DNA of 64,000 bases. It comes from Sabulicella glaciei (lineage in GTDB: Bacteria > Pseudomonadota > Alphaproteobacteria > Acetobacterales > Acetobacteraceae). Below, one piece after another: positions 18,135 to 26,585 of this stretch; positions within the stretch are counted from its first letter, which is position 1; every line of letters starts with the position of its first letter. Where the stretch lies: NCBI RefSeq assembly GCF_026183895.1, contig NZ_JAPFQI010000013.1, positions 62,001 through 126,000 on the forward strand. The letters are read 5' to 3'. Under the pieces are notes generated by a model. The model made no database searches. It was given only the letters and a program-made list of their open reading frames with translations, and was not told the origin of the DNA. A program made the translations under genes and the position numbers.

Positions 18135-19220
18135 TCAGCGCTGCTGCTGCTGCGCCATGAGGCCGAGGAAGTTTGCCTGCGTGTCCTCCGCGAGGCGGAA
18201 CCACTGCACCTCCTCCACGCGATACTTGTCCCACTCGGCGTGGATGCGCCGGAACCGCGCGTTGCTGCTGCCGATCTCGGCATACAGATCCTGCGCCGCG
18301 CGGTAGCAGGCGGAAAGGATGTCGCGCGAGAAGACGCGAAGCTGCGTCCCCTGCGCCACGAGGCGGCGCAGCGCCTGCGGGTTCAGATGGTCGTAGCGCG
18401 CCATCATCCAGTGCCACGCCTCGGTGCAGGCGGCTTCCAGGATCGCCTTGTAGTGGTTGGGCAGGGCCTCGTAGGCGGCGGGATGGATCATCAGGTCGAT
18501 GGAGGGCGAATACTCCCACCAGCCGGGCGCGTAGTAGAAGCGCGCGACGCGCTGGAAGCCGAGCTTCTCGTCGTCATAGGGGCCGACCCATTCGAGCGCG
18601 TCGATCACGCCGCGCTCCAGCGCCGGGTACAGGTCGGGGCCGGGGATCTGCTGCGCCACCACGCCCAGCTTCTGCAGCACCGCGCCGCCATGGCCGGCGA
18701 TGCGGAACTTCAGCCCGTTCAGGTCGCCCACCGTGTTGATCTCGCGCCGGAACCAGCCGCCCATCTGCGCGCCGGTGTTGCCGGCCGGGATCGCCATGAC
18801 GCCCTGGTCCCGGTAGACATCGGCCAGCAGCGCCCTTCCGCCGCCTTCCTGCAGCCAGGACCAGAGCTGGCGCGAGGACATGCCGAAGGGCAGGCAGGTG
18901 GCGATGGACAGCGCCGGGTCCTTGCCGAGGTAGTAGTAGGCGGAGGTGTAGCCGCACTCCACCGTGCCGGAACCCACCCCGTCCATCACCGAGAGGGCCG
19001 GCATCACCTCGCCAGGGCCGAAGGGCAGGATCTGGAAGGCGCCGTCCGTCATCTCGCCGACGCGGCGGCAGATTCGTTCCTGCGTGCCGTAGAGCGTGTC
19101 GAGCGACTTGGGAAAGGAGCCCGGCATGCGCCAGCGGATTCGCGGCTGGGCGGAGGCGAGATTGGGCGCGGCAAGCGCGGCTGCGGCCGCCGAGCCGGCG
19201 AGCAGGTGACGACGTTCCAT
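18135..19220 (-). CDS. TRAP transporter substrate-binding protein (DctP family)
   Basis: Periplasmic receptor of the tripartite ATP-independent (TRAP) type. The 361-residue product starts MERRHLLAGSAAAAALAAP, a Tat-like signal with a twin arginine, cleaved after ASA. The body has the DctP pattern, including the substrate-contact region LNGLKFRIAGHGG near residue 165 and GVIDALEWVGPYDD near 209. This variant resembles receptors for 2-oxo or hydroxy acids and lactate. No DctQ or DctM membrane subunit is adjacent, so it is an orphan receptor here. Confidence 0.9.
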   Translation of the reverse strand: MERRHLLAGSAAAAALAAPNLASAQPRIRWRMPGSFPKSLDTLYGTQERICRRVGEMTDGAFQILPFGPGEVMPALSVMDGVGSGTVECGYTSAYYYLGKDPALSIATCLPFGMSSRQLWSWLQEGGGRALLADVYRDQGVMAIPAGNTGAQMGGWFRREINTVGDLNGLKFRIAGHGGAVLQKLGVVAQQIPGPDLYPALERGVIDALEWVGPYDDEKLGFQRVARFYYAPGWWEYSPSIDLMIHPAAYEALPNHYKAILEAACTEAWHWMMARYDHLNPQALRRLVAQGTQLRVFSRDILSACYRAAQDLYAEIGSSNARFRRIHAEWDKYRVEEVQWFRLAEDTQANFLGLMAQQQQR

Positions 19221-19301
19221 TGTTTCCTTGCTTCCTTGGACGCTAGCGAAACGAGCGTGGCGCAGCCTCGCGGCCGGAAGCAAGAGGATCGTGGCGAGGC
19301 G

Positions 19302-19397
19302 CCCTGCCTGCCGGACCCTAGCGCGGCGGCAACCAAGCCCCGCGCGCCGGGTCCTATCCCGCCAGCCAGGCCCTGCGCGCCGGGCCTTAGCCCGGCG
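19302..19397. repeat. Three imperfect tandem repeats with hairpin potential
   Basis: Copies begin near 19302, 19338 and 19371 (CCCTGCCTGCCGGACCCTAG, CCCCGCGCGCCGGGTCCTAT, CCCTGCGCGCCGGGCCTTAG), 33-36 bp apart. The last copy forms a perfect hairpin, CGCCGGGC-CTTA-GCCCGGCG at 19378-19397, with the stop codon of the sugar dehydrogenase inside it. They fill the gap between two minus-strand genes and may act as a terminator or mRNA stabiliser. Confidence 0.6.
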
Positions 19398-20505
19398 TGA
19401 CGCGCAGGATGCGCCCGCGATTCTCGTCGGTCAGGATCAGCAGCGCGCCGTCGGCAGCGAAGACCACCTGGCGCATCCGCACCTGGTTCCACAGCAGACG
19501 CTCCTCCTCGCCCGGCACGTCGCCCTGCATAGGTAGGCGCAGAAGGCCGGAGGGATTCAGGCAGGCCATGAACAGGTCGCCGCGCCAGAACCCATCCCGG
19601 GGCGCGAAGGCGATGCCGGAGGGCGAGACGGCCGGCGTCCAGAACCGGATCGGGTCAGTGAAGCCGGGCCCGGCCGTACGTCCGCCCGCGATCTGCCCGC
19701 CCCAGTATTCCCGCCCGGTGGTCACGAGCGGCCAGCCGTAATTCCGTCCGGGCTGGATCAGGTTCAGCTCGTCCCCGCCGCGCGGGCCGAACTCGGCCAG
19801 GATCAGCGAGCCCGTGGCGGGGTTGAAGGCGAGGCCCTGCGGGTTGCGGTGGCCCAGGCTCCACACCTCGCCGCGCGCGCCCTGCCGGCCGACGAAGGGA
19901 TTGTCCGCCGGCACGCGCCCGTCCCGCGTCAGCCGCAGCACCTTGCCGGCCAGGTCGCCCGGGCGCTGCGCCCGCTCGCGATCCTGGTTGCGGTCGCCCG
20001 TGGTCATGAAGAGATGGGCGTTGTCCGGCGAGACGAGGACGCGGCTCCCGTAATGCTGCCGCCCGCTGGGCTGGGCGGGGGCCGCGTCCAGCACCGGCGT
20101 CAGCGCCTCCAGCCCCGCCTGTCCCAGGCGGGCACGCCAGAGCCGGGTCAGTGCGCCGCCCTCGACCAGCGTGGCGGCGGAAAGGAACACCTCGCGCGAC
20201 CGGGCGAAATCGGGCGGCACCGCCACGTCCAGCAGCCCGCCCTGCCCTTCCGCCACGACGGGCGGTGCCCCCGCCAGCGGCGCCGAGACCCGCCCGTCCG
20301 GCGCGACGTAGCGCAGGCGGCCCGGTCGCTCGGTCACCAGCAGCCCGCCATCGGGCAGCAGCGCCGCGCCCCAGGGATGCGACAAGCCGCTGGCCCACTC
20401 CGTCACCCGCACCGCGCCGCGCCCGGTGCGCACCGCCGTGGCATCCTGCGCGCGGGCCAGGGCGGGGGCGAGAAGCAGGGGAAGGGAGCGGCGGAGCATC
20501 GTCAT
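19387..20505 (-). CDS. Soluble aldose/sorbosone dehydrogenase-like protein (PQQ type)
   Basis: A 372-residue periplasmic six-bladed beta-propeller of the glucose/sorbosone dehydrogenase family (YliI/Asd-like), which oxidises aldoses with bound PQQ. A short signal peptide ends at ALARA. Family motifs are clear: LSHPWGAALLPDGGLLVTERPGR near the start, GQGGLLDVAVPPDF, the conserved GHRNPQGLAFNPATG, and GRNYGWPLV. Starts at 20505 or 20499 differ by two residues. No PQQ biosynthesis genes are nearby, so the cofactor would come from elsewhere. Upstream lies the divergent TonB-like gene. Confidence 0.9.
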   Translation of the reverse strand: MTMLRRSLPLLLAPALARAQDATAVRTGRGAVRVTEWASGLSHPWGAALLPDGGLLVTERPGRLRYVAPDGRVSAPLAGAPPVVAEGQGGLLDVAVPPDFARSREVFLSAATLVEGGALTRLWRARLGQAGLEALTPVLDAAPAQPSGRQHYGSRVLVSPDNAHLFMTTGDRNQDRERAQRPGDLAGKVLRLTRDGRVPADNPFVGRQGARGEVWSLGHRNPQGLAFNPATGSLILAEFGPRGGDELNLIQPGRNYGWPLVTTGREYWGGQIAGGRTAGPGFTDPIRFWTPAVSPSGIAFAPRDGFWRGDLFMACLNPSGLLRLPMQGDVPGEEERLLWNQVRMRQVVFAADGALLILTDENRGRILRVTPG

Positions 20506-20596
20506 GCCTCGCCATATGGGCGGCCTGGGTATCCGCGCGAGGTTTCCGCGCCGCGTCATTCTGCGATAAGCCGAGGCTGATGGCCCGGACGCGCGC

Positions 20597-21829
20597 GTGA
20601 ACGAGGTTTCGCCCTTCCTCGCCCGGCTCCGGCGCGGGACGGCGCGGCGCGAGCCCCTGGCGCCGACCGCCCTCGCCGCCGATGCCTCCGGCCGCTGGCG
20701 CGCCTCGCGCCCGGCCGCCGCCTGGCCCTTCGGCGCCTCGGTCCTCGCCTCGCTGCTGCTCCATGCCGGGCTGGTGGCGGCGCTGCTGCTCTGGCCCGAC
20801 CCGCGACCGATGAGCGACCCGACCCTGCCGCCACCCTCCTTCGACATGGTGTTCGAGGGCGGCCAGCCGGAACGTTCGGAGGAGGAACCGGCGGAAGGGA
20901 TGGAGGCCCCGCCCCTGCCGACGGCACCGCCCATGCCGGATTCCGTGCCGCCGCCCCCGGCAGTCCCGGCCCCGCCGCCCGTGCCCGCGCCGATCGAATC
21001 GCCCATCGCCGAGGCCCCGCCGCCGGTCCCGGTTCCGGCACCTCCTCCGGCCCTGGCCGAGGCCCCGGTGCCCCGCCCGCCGGCCGCACCGCCACCGCCG
21101 GAGCCACCGGAGCGCACCGCGCCGGTCCCCCCGGCCGCCGCACCACCCCCACCGCCCTTGGCAGAAGCACTGCCAGGCCCACCACCGCCGCCACCGGCGC
21201 CGGTTCCGCCCCGGCTGGAGCCGCCGCCTCCCCTGTTGGCGCAGCCCCCGCCCGCGGTGGAGTTCGTGCCGCCCACGGCGCTGCAACTGCCCGACCGCTT
21301 CGACCTGCCGCTGCCGCCCGTCCAGGCCCCGCCCCCGCCGCGCCAGCAGGCGCAACCGCGTCCCGCGCCCCGCCCGCCCTTGCCCGGCATCACCGTGCCC
21401 GACGGATTCCAGCTGGGCGGACGGTCGGCGCCGCCGGCGGGGCGGCCGCGCAGCCGTGGCCTCGACACCTCGTTGGACCCGCGCTTCACCGAGGGCCGCG
21501 CGACCACCGACCCGATGGCGCGCGTCAGCGGCGCGCAGGTCGGCGCCGATTGGCGCGCCGCCTTCCGCCGCTGGCTGGAGGAGAACATCCACTACCCCAT
21601 CGACGCGGCGCAGCGCGGCGAGGACGGGGCGGTGCGCGTCACCATCACCGCAAATCCGGACGGGACGGTGCGCGGGGTACGGATGACGATGCCCTCCACC
21701 TCGCCCTCGCTGAACAGCGCCACCTCGCGGCCCTTCAACGGCGCGCGCCTGCCCGCCTTTCCGGCCAATTCCGACCCCACCGTGACGATCGAGCTGACGG
21801 TGAACTATGTGCTGATCCGCGGGCGCTGA
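20597..21829 (+). CDS. TonB-family energy transducer, proline-rich
   Basis: A 410-residue TonB-like protein: an N-terminal cytoplasmic part, one membrane anchor (FGASVLASLLLHAGLVAALLLW, about residues 45-66), a very long Pro/Ala linker (about 75-265) able to cross the periplasm, and a C-terminal TonB/TolA-like domain (about 318-410) with RWLEENIHYPIDAAQRGE and PDGTVRGVRM. GTG 20597 is the likely start. exbB and exbD are not adjacent, so it must borrow a motor from elsewhere. A TolA-like role cannot be excluded, but no tol genes are near. Confidence 0.8.
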   Translation: MNEVSPFLARLRRGTARREPLAPTALAADASGRWRASRPAAAWPFGASVLASLLLHAGLVAALLLWPDPRPMSDPTLPPPSFDMVFEGGQPERSEEEPAEGMEAPPLPTAPPMPDSVPPPPAVPAPPPVPAPIESPIAEAPPPVPVPAPPPALAEAPVPRPPAAPPPPEPPERTAPVPPAAAPPPPPLAEALPGPPPPPPAPVPPRLEPPPPLLAQPPPAVEFVPPTALQLPDRFDLPLPPVQAPPPPRQQAQPRPAPRPPLPGITVPDGFQLGGRSAPPAGRPRSRGLDTSLDPRFTEGRATTDPMARVSGAQVGADWRAAFRRWLEENIHYPIDAAQRGEDGAVRVTITANPDGTVRGVRMTMPSTSPSLNSATSRPFNGARLPAFPANSDPTVTIELTVNYVLIRGR

Positions 21830-21886
21830 TCCCCCTTCCGCCCTGTGGCCGCCCGGCGCAATCTGGCGGGAAAGGGAGGAACATCC

Positions 21887-23425
21887 ATGGACGCGATCGC
21901 CGAGGCGCCGCCTGTCATCCGCCTGCACGCCGAGGACGGGGTGGTCATTGCCCGCCGTGCCCTGCCGCCCGGCACGCCGGTCGCGCCCAACGTGGTCGCC
22001 CGCGCGCGCATCCCGGCCGGGCACAAGGTCGCCACGCGCGGCCACGCGCCGGGCGAGGCGATCCGCCGCTACGGCCAGATCATCGGCTTCGCCACGGAAG
22101 CCATCGCGCCCGGCGAATGGGTGCACACGCAGAACTGCGCCATGGGCGATTTCAGCCGCGACTACGCCTTCGGCGTGGATGCCCGGCCCACCGCCCCCGC
22201 CGAGGTTCCGGCGCATTTCCTGGGCTATCACCGCGCCGACGGGCGCGTGGCGACGCGCAACAGCATCGGCATCATCACCTCGGTCAACTGCTCAGCGCAT
22301 GTGGCCGACCTCATTGCGCGGCACTTCGCGCGCGACCCGTTCGGCGACCGGCCCGACAAGCTTGCGGCCTTTCCGCACGTGGACGAAGTGGTGGCGCTGA
22401 CCCACAAGACCGGCTGCGGCATGACGGAGGGCGAGCCGCTGCGCGTGCTGCGCCGCACCCTCGCGGGCTTCGCGCGGCATCCGAACTTTTCCCACGTCAT
22501 CGCCATCGGGCTGGGCTGCGAGGTGAACCAGCTGGGCGGGCTGTTGGAGGAGCAGCGCCTCGCCGGGCGGCTGCGCACGCTCAACATCCAGGAAAGCGGC
22601 GGCACGCGGAAGACCGTGGAAGCCGGCATCGAATTCGTGAAGGAAGTGCTCGCCGAGGCCGACGCGGCGCGGCGAGAGGCAGTGCCGGCGAGCGAGCTTT
22701 GCGTGGCGCTGCAGTGCGGCGGCAGCGACGGCTATAGCGGCATCTCGGCCAACGTGGCGCTGGGCTTCGCCTCCGACCTCGTGGTGCGGAATGGCGGCAC
22801 GGTGATCCTCAGCGAATCCCCCGAAACCTATGGCGCCGAGCACCTCCTGACCCGCCGCGCGACCAGCCGCGCGGTGGGCGAGAAGCTCGTGGACATCATG
22901 AAGTGGTGGGAGGAGTACACGGAGCGGGAGGGGGCGGAGATGAACGCCAACCCCTCGCCGGGCAACAAGGCGGGCGGGCTGACCACCATCCTGGAAAAGT
23001 CGCTGGGCGCCATGGCCAAGGCGGGCACGACGAACCTCGTGGAGGTAGTGCGCTACGCGGAGCCCGTGACGGCCAAGGGCTTCGTCTTCATGGACACGCC
23101 CGGCTACGACCCGGTGGGCGCCACGGGCCAGGTGGCGGGTGGCGCGAACCTGATGTGCTTCACCACCGGACGCGGCAGCGTCTTCGGCATGAAGCCCGCG
23201 CCGTCGCTGAAGCTCGCCACCAACACTCCGATGTTCCAGCGCATGGAAGAGGACATGGACATCAATTGCGGCACGGTGCTGGACGGAAGCGAGACGGTGG
23301 AGGAGTGCGGCGCGCGCATCTTCCGCCACATGCTGAGCGTGGCGAGCGGCGAGCGCACCAAGAGCGAGGCGCTGGGCTTCGGGGATGCGGAGTTCGCGCC
23401 CTGGGTGCTGGGCGCGACGATGTGA
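21887..23425 (+). CDS. UxaA/GarD family sugar-acid dehydratase (altronate dehydratase family)
   Basis: A 512-residue dehydratase with the N-terminal SAF domain (about 10-90, with HKVATRGHAPGEAIRRYGQIIG) fused to the UxaA catalytic region. The latter shows HKTGCGMTEG, GLGCEVNQ, LQCGGSDGYSGI and MDTPGYDPV. Such enzymes use iron to dehydrate altronate or galactarate to 2-keto-3-deoxy acids. A strong GGGAGGA sits six bases before ATG 21887. The MFS carrier and NAD-dependent 2-hydroxyacid dehydrogenase that follow suggest a sugar-acid uptake and oxidation module; the exact substrate is not evident. Confidence 0.88.
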   Translation: MDAIAEAPPVIRLHAEDGVVIARRALPPGTPVAPNVVARARIPAGHKVATRGHAPGEAIRRYGQIIGFATEAIAPGEWVHTQNCAMGDFSRDYAFGVDARPTAPAEVPAHFLGYHRADGRVATRNSIGIITSVNCSAHVADLIARHFARDPFGDRPDKLAAFPHVDEVVALTHKTGCGMTEGEPLRVLRRTLAGFARHPNFSHVIAIGLGCEVNQLGGLLEEQRLAGRLRTLNIQESGGTRKTVEAGIEFVKEVLAEADAARREAVPASELCVALQCGGSDGYSGISANVALGFASDLVVRNGGTVILSESPETYGAEHLLTRRATSRAVGEKLVDIMKWWEEYTEREGAEMNANPSPGNKAGGLTTILEKSLGAMAKAGTTNLVEVVRYAEPVTAKGFVFMDTPGYDPVGATGQVAGGANLMCFTTGRGSVFGMKPAPSLKLATNTPMFQRMEEDMDINCGTVLDGSETVEECGARIFRHMLSVASGERTKSEALGFGDAEFAPWVLGATM

Positions 23426-23511
23426 GCGAAGCGCCCGCTTCTCCGTAAACCTCCTCTGTTGCGGCCCGTGCGAAGCCGATATCGCGCGGAAAACGCAACC
23501 AGGGGTTGAAT

Positions 23512-24747
23512 ATGACCACCTCTCATCCGCGCAGCCGCATCATCGCGGCGGGCGTCGTCGGCAACGTGCTCGAATGGTACGACTTCGCGGTGTTCGGCTA
23601 CTTCGCCGCCGTGCTGGGCCGCCATTTCTTTCCGGCGCAAAACCCCACGGCGCAGATCCTTGCCACCTTCGGCGTCTTTGCCATCGGCTTCCTGATGCGT
23701 CCGCTGGGCGGCGCGCTGATCGGCGCCATCGGCGACCGGCACGGGCGGCGCGCGGCGCTCAACCTTTCCATCGTCACCATGGCCGTTCCCACGGTGCTGA
23801 TCGGCCTGCTGCCCAGCTACGAGACGCTGGGCATCCTCGCCCCCACTCTGCTGGTGCTGCTGCGGATGATGCAGGGCCTGTCCGTGGGCGGGGAGTTCAC
23901 CGCCTCCATGGTCTTCGTGGCGGAGCACGCGGCGCCCGGCCGCCAGGGCCTGACCATCTCCGCCGTCGCGGCCGGTGCCGGGGGCGGTCTGCTGCTGGGT
24001 TCGGGCACCGGCGCCCTGCTGAACGCCGTCATGTCGCCCGAGGCGCTGGCCGATTGGGGCTGGCGCATCCCCTTCCTGTTCGGCGCCGTCGTCGCGCTGG
24101 CGGGCTTCCTGCTCCGCCGCCACATGGTGGAGGCGCCTTCGCGCGAAAGCCACGCCGCGCCGCTGCGCGCCGTGCTGCGCACCCAGGGCGGGCTCGTGGC
24201 GCGCATGACCGGGCTCGCCGCCTTTGCCGGCGTCGCCTTCTACCTGGTCTTCGTCTACCTCGTGTCCTGGCTGCAGGTGGTGGATGGCATCCCGCCCGCC
24301 GCGGCGCTGGAGATCAACACCCTTTCCATGGCGCTGATGCTGCCAATGGTGGTCCTGGGCGGGTGGCTCGCGGATCGCTTCGGCCAGTTCGCGGTGATGC
24401 GCGTCGTGCTGGTCGCCGCGCTCATCGCCACCTGGCCGCTCTTCCTGCTGATGCACCATCCCGAGCCGCTGATGATACAGCTCGGCCAGCTGGGCTTCGT
24501 CGTGCTGGTGGGGCTGTATCTCGCGCCGCTGCCGGTCGCGCTGATGCGCGCCGCGCCGGCCGACCTGCGCTGCACGACCATGGCGCTGGGGCAGAACTTG
24601 GCGCTGGGGGCGCTGGGCGGCTGCGCGCCGCTGGTCGCGGCCTTCCTGATCGCGCGGAGTGGTGATGAGATGATGCCTGCCTTCATCATCATGGCGGCGA
24701 CGGCGGTCAGCCTCGCCATGGCCTTCAGCTTCCGCGACCAACGATAA
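23512..24747 (+). CDS. MFS transporter, metabolite:H+ symporter type
   Basis: A 411-residue twelve-helix major facilitator. The start, with GVVGNVLEWYDFAVFGYFA, and the loop GAIGDRHGRRAAL are characteristic of the citrate/alpha-ketoglutarate/shikimate symporter branch (MHS family). AGGGG precedes ATG 23512. It lies 86 bp after the dehydratase and just before the dehydrogenase, so it probably imports the sugar acid or a related organic acid for them. The substrate cannot be told from sequence. Confidence 0.88.
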   Translation: MTTSHPRSRIIAAGVVGNVLEWYDFAVFGYFAAVLGRHFFPAQNPTAQILATFGVFAIGFLMRPLGGALIGAIGDRHGRRAALNLSIVTMAVPTVLIGLLPSYETLGILAPTLLVLLRMMQGLSVGGEFTASMVFVAEHAAPGRQGLTISAVAAGAGGGLLLGSGTGALLNAVMSPEALADWGWRIPFLFGAVVALAGFLLRRHMVEAPSRESHAAPLRAVLRTQGGLVARMTGLAAFAGVAFYLVFVYLVSWLQVVDGIPPAAALEINTLSMALMLPMVVLGGWLADRFGQFAVMRVVLVAALIATWPLFLLMHHPEPLMIQLGQLGFVVLVGLYLAPLPVALMRAAPADLRCTTMALGQNLALGALGGCAPLVAAFLIARSGDEMMPAFIIMAATAVSLAMAFSFRDQR

Positions 24748-24756
24748 GGAAAGTCC

Positions 24757-25761
24757 TTGCTCACCCTCCTCGAACCCGAATCCCTCTACCCCGACACCGC
24801 GCTGGAGCAGCGCGTGCTGGGGGACACGATCCGCGTCCTCCAGGGCAACGCGAAGAAGTCGCTGCTGGAACTGCCGCAGGAACTCTGCGACCAGGCGGAT
24901 GCGCTGATGACGCTGCGCATGGCCGTGCCGAAGGAAGCGCTGGACCGCTTCCCCAAGCTGCGCGTCGTGCTCCGCATGGGCGTCGGGTACGACCGGGTGG
25001 ACCGCGCCGAATGCGCGCGGCGCGGCATCACCGTCTGCAACATCCCCGATTACGGGACCGAGGAGGTGGCGGACACCGCCATCGCCATGACGGTGGCGCT
25101 GCGGCGCGGCCTGCCGCTGTATCACGACGCGATGCGCGCCGACCCGCCCTGCCCCTGGGGCGTCATCCGCTCGCCGATCGTGCGGCGTTTCCGCGGCCAG
25201 GGCTTCGGCGTGCTGGGCCTCGGGCGGATCGGCACGGCGGCGGCGCTGCGGGCCAAGGCGCTGGGCTTCCGGGTGTCCTTCTTCGACCCCTATCTGCCCA
25301 ACGGCGCAGACCGGGCGCTGGGCCTCACGCGGATGGACAGCCTGGAGGCGCTGATGCGCGAATCCGACGTGCTGTCCATCCATTGCCCGCTGACGCGGGA
25401 CACGCGCGGCCTGGTCGGCGCGGCGGAACTCGCGGCGCTGCCGGAGGGCGCGGTGGTGGTGAACACGGCGCGCGGCCCCATCCTCGACCTGGACGCGCTG
25501 GAGGCCGGGCTGCGCTCCGGCCGCATTGCGGGCGCGGGGCTGGACGTCCTGCCGGTGGAGCCGCCCGTGCCCGAGCCCGCGCTGCTCCAGGCCTATCGGG
25601 CGGGGGAGGATTGGCTCCGCGGCCGGCTCCTGATCCTGCCGCACATCGCCTTCCACTCGCCCGAAGCCTGGGACGACATCCGGCTCAAGGCGGCGGAAAC
25701 CATGCGCGACGTGCTGGTGCGCGGGCGGCGCACCAACGTCATCCCGCCAGAATCCGACTGA
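24757..25761 (+). CDS. D-isomer-specific 2-hydroxyacid dehydrogenase (CtBP-like)
   Basis: NAD(P)-dependent oxidoreductase that interconverts 2-hydroxy and 2-oxo acids. The 334-residue product has a Rossmann motif (GVLGLGRIGTAAALR, about 150-164), catalytic Arg and Glu contexts, NTARGPILDLDAL near 240-252 and the acid-base His in LPHIAFHSPE near the C-terminus. The inserted stretch FSPE-like HSPEAW and the N-terminal pattern place it near C-terminal-binding-protein-type dehydrogenases. The start is TTG 24757, with AAGGA eight bases upstream. It overlaps the convergent racemase gene by 23 bp. Confidence 0.87.
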   Translation: MLTLLEPESLYPDTALEQRVLGDTIRVLQGNAKKSLLELPQELCDQADALMTLRMAVPKEALDRFPKLRVVLRMGVGYDRVDRAECARRGITVCNIPDYGTEEVADTAIAMTVALRRGLPLYHDAMRADPPCPWGVIRSPIVRRFRGQGFGVLGLGRIGTAAALRAKALGFRVSFFDPYLPNGADRALGLTRMDSLEALMRESDVLSIHCPLTRDTRGLVGAAELAALPEGAVVVNTARGPILDLDALEAGLRSGRIAGAGLDVLPVEPPVPEPALLQAYRAGEDWLRGRLLILPHIAFHSPEAWDDIRLKAAETMRDVLVRGRRTNVIPPESD

Positions 25762-26458
25762 GCGGGGCGGAGAGACCCACCGAAGGCGCCGGCTGCATCG
25801 GCGCCGTGCCCGGCCGCGCGCCGGGCAGGTCCTCCAGCGTTGCCTCCAGGCAGTCCAGCACCGGCACCGGCACCAGCGGGCGGAGGCGAGGCGCCAGCCC
25901 GACAAGGCCGGCGCCGCCCAGCACCAGGCATCCGGCGCCTGCCGCCGCCTCTTCCTGCGCCACCTCGGCCAGCAGGGCCAGGGCGCGGTCGGGCTCGCGG
26001 GCGATCATGTCCCCGGTGGGCGGCACGGCGGCGACGCGCACCCGGTCCGGTCCGTGGCCGCGCAGCAGGGCGAATTCGCGCAGCATGGGCACCCAGGCCT
26101 CACCGCCCGTCAGCAGCGAGACGGTGGGCGCGACCCGCAGCGCGGCGGAGATGGAGGAATCCGCGAGCCCGAGCACCGGGATGGGCAGCGCCTCCCGCGC
26201 CGCCTCCAGCCCCGGATCGCCGAAGCAGGCGATGATCGCGGCGTCGAAGCCTTCCCCGTTGCCGCGCCCCACGCGCTCGGCCAGCGTGTCCAGCACCGCA
26301 TGGGCGGCGATCGCGGCGGCGGCGCGGGTGGCGATGTAGCGTGCCCCGAAACGCACAGTCGCCGGCACCACCTCGTGCGGGCACAGGGCGCGGGCGGCTC
26401 CAGCCAGGCGCTCGGTGATGGCGGGGTCGGTGTTGCCGTTGAGGAGGAGAAGCTTCAT
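25739..26458 (-). CDS. Aspartate/glutamate/hydantoin racemase family protein
   Basis: A 239-residue PLP-independent racemase or decarboxylase of the Asp/Glu racemase superfamily. Two catalytic cysteines are visible, in DAAIIACFGDPGL and AGCLVLGGAGLVG, at family positions, and the start MKLLLLNGNTDPAITERL resembles hydantoin and allantoin racemases. ATG 26458 follows GAGGAGAAG, a good ribosome binding site. It is divergent from the ABC receptor gene. An allantoin or hydantoin role is possible, but no purine or hydantoin genes are seen. Confidence 0.82.
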   Translation of the reverse strand: MKLLLLNGNTDPAITERLAGAARALCPHEVVPATVRFGARYIATRAAAAIAAHAVLDTLAERVGRGNGEGFDAAIIACFGDPGLEAAREALPIPVLGLADSSISAALRVAPTVSLLTGGEAWVPMLREFALLRGHGPDRVRVAAVPPTGDMIAREPDRALALLAEVAQEEAAAGAGCLVLGGAGLVGLAPRLRPLVPVPVLDCLEATLEDLPGARPGTAPMQPAPSVGLSAPLSRILAG

Positions 26459-26585
26459 CGGCGGGCAGTGATGCCGCCTCCTTGGGCAAAGGCAAGGCCC
26501 CAGGTCGCAAACGGGTGAGGCGGAAATGCTTGCGCCGGGAGCGCGGCCCCTTTCCAATCGCCCCCGTCATCAGGGAGACAACAAC

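Noticed and set aside
19302-19397. Possible CRISPR-like array
   Set aside because: Only three imperfect copies with hairpin structure and no unique spacers of regular length; no cas genes nearby.
22292-23329. 345-codon minus-strand frame inside the altronate dehydratase gene
   Set aside because: It is rich in His, Arg and Ala with no conserved pattern and lies wholly under a clear enzyme gene.
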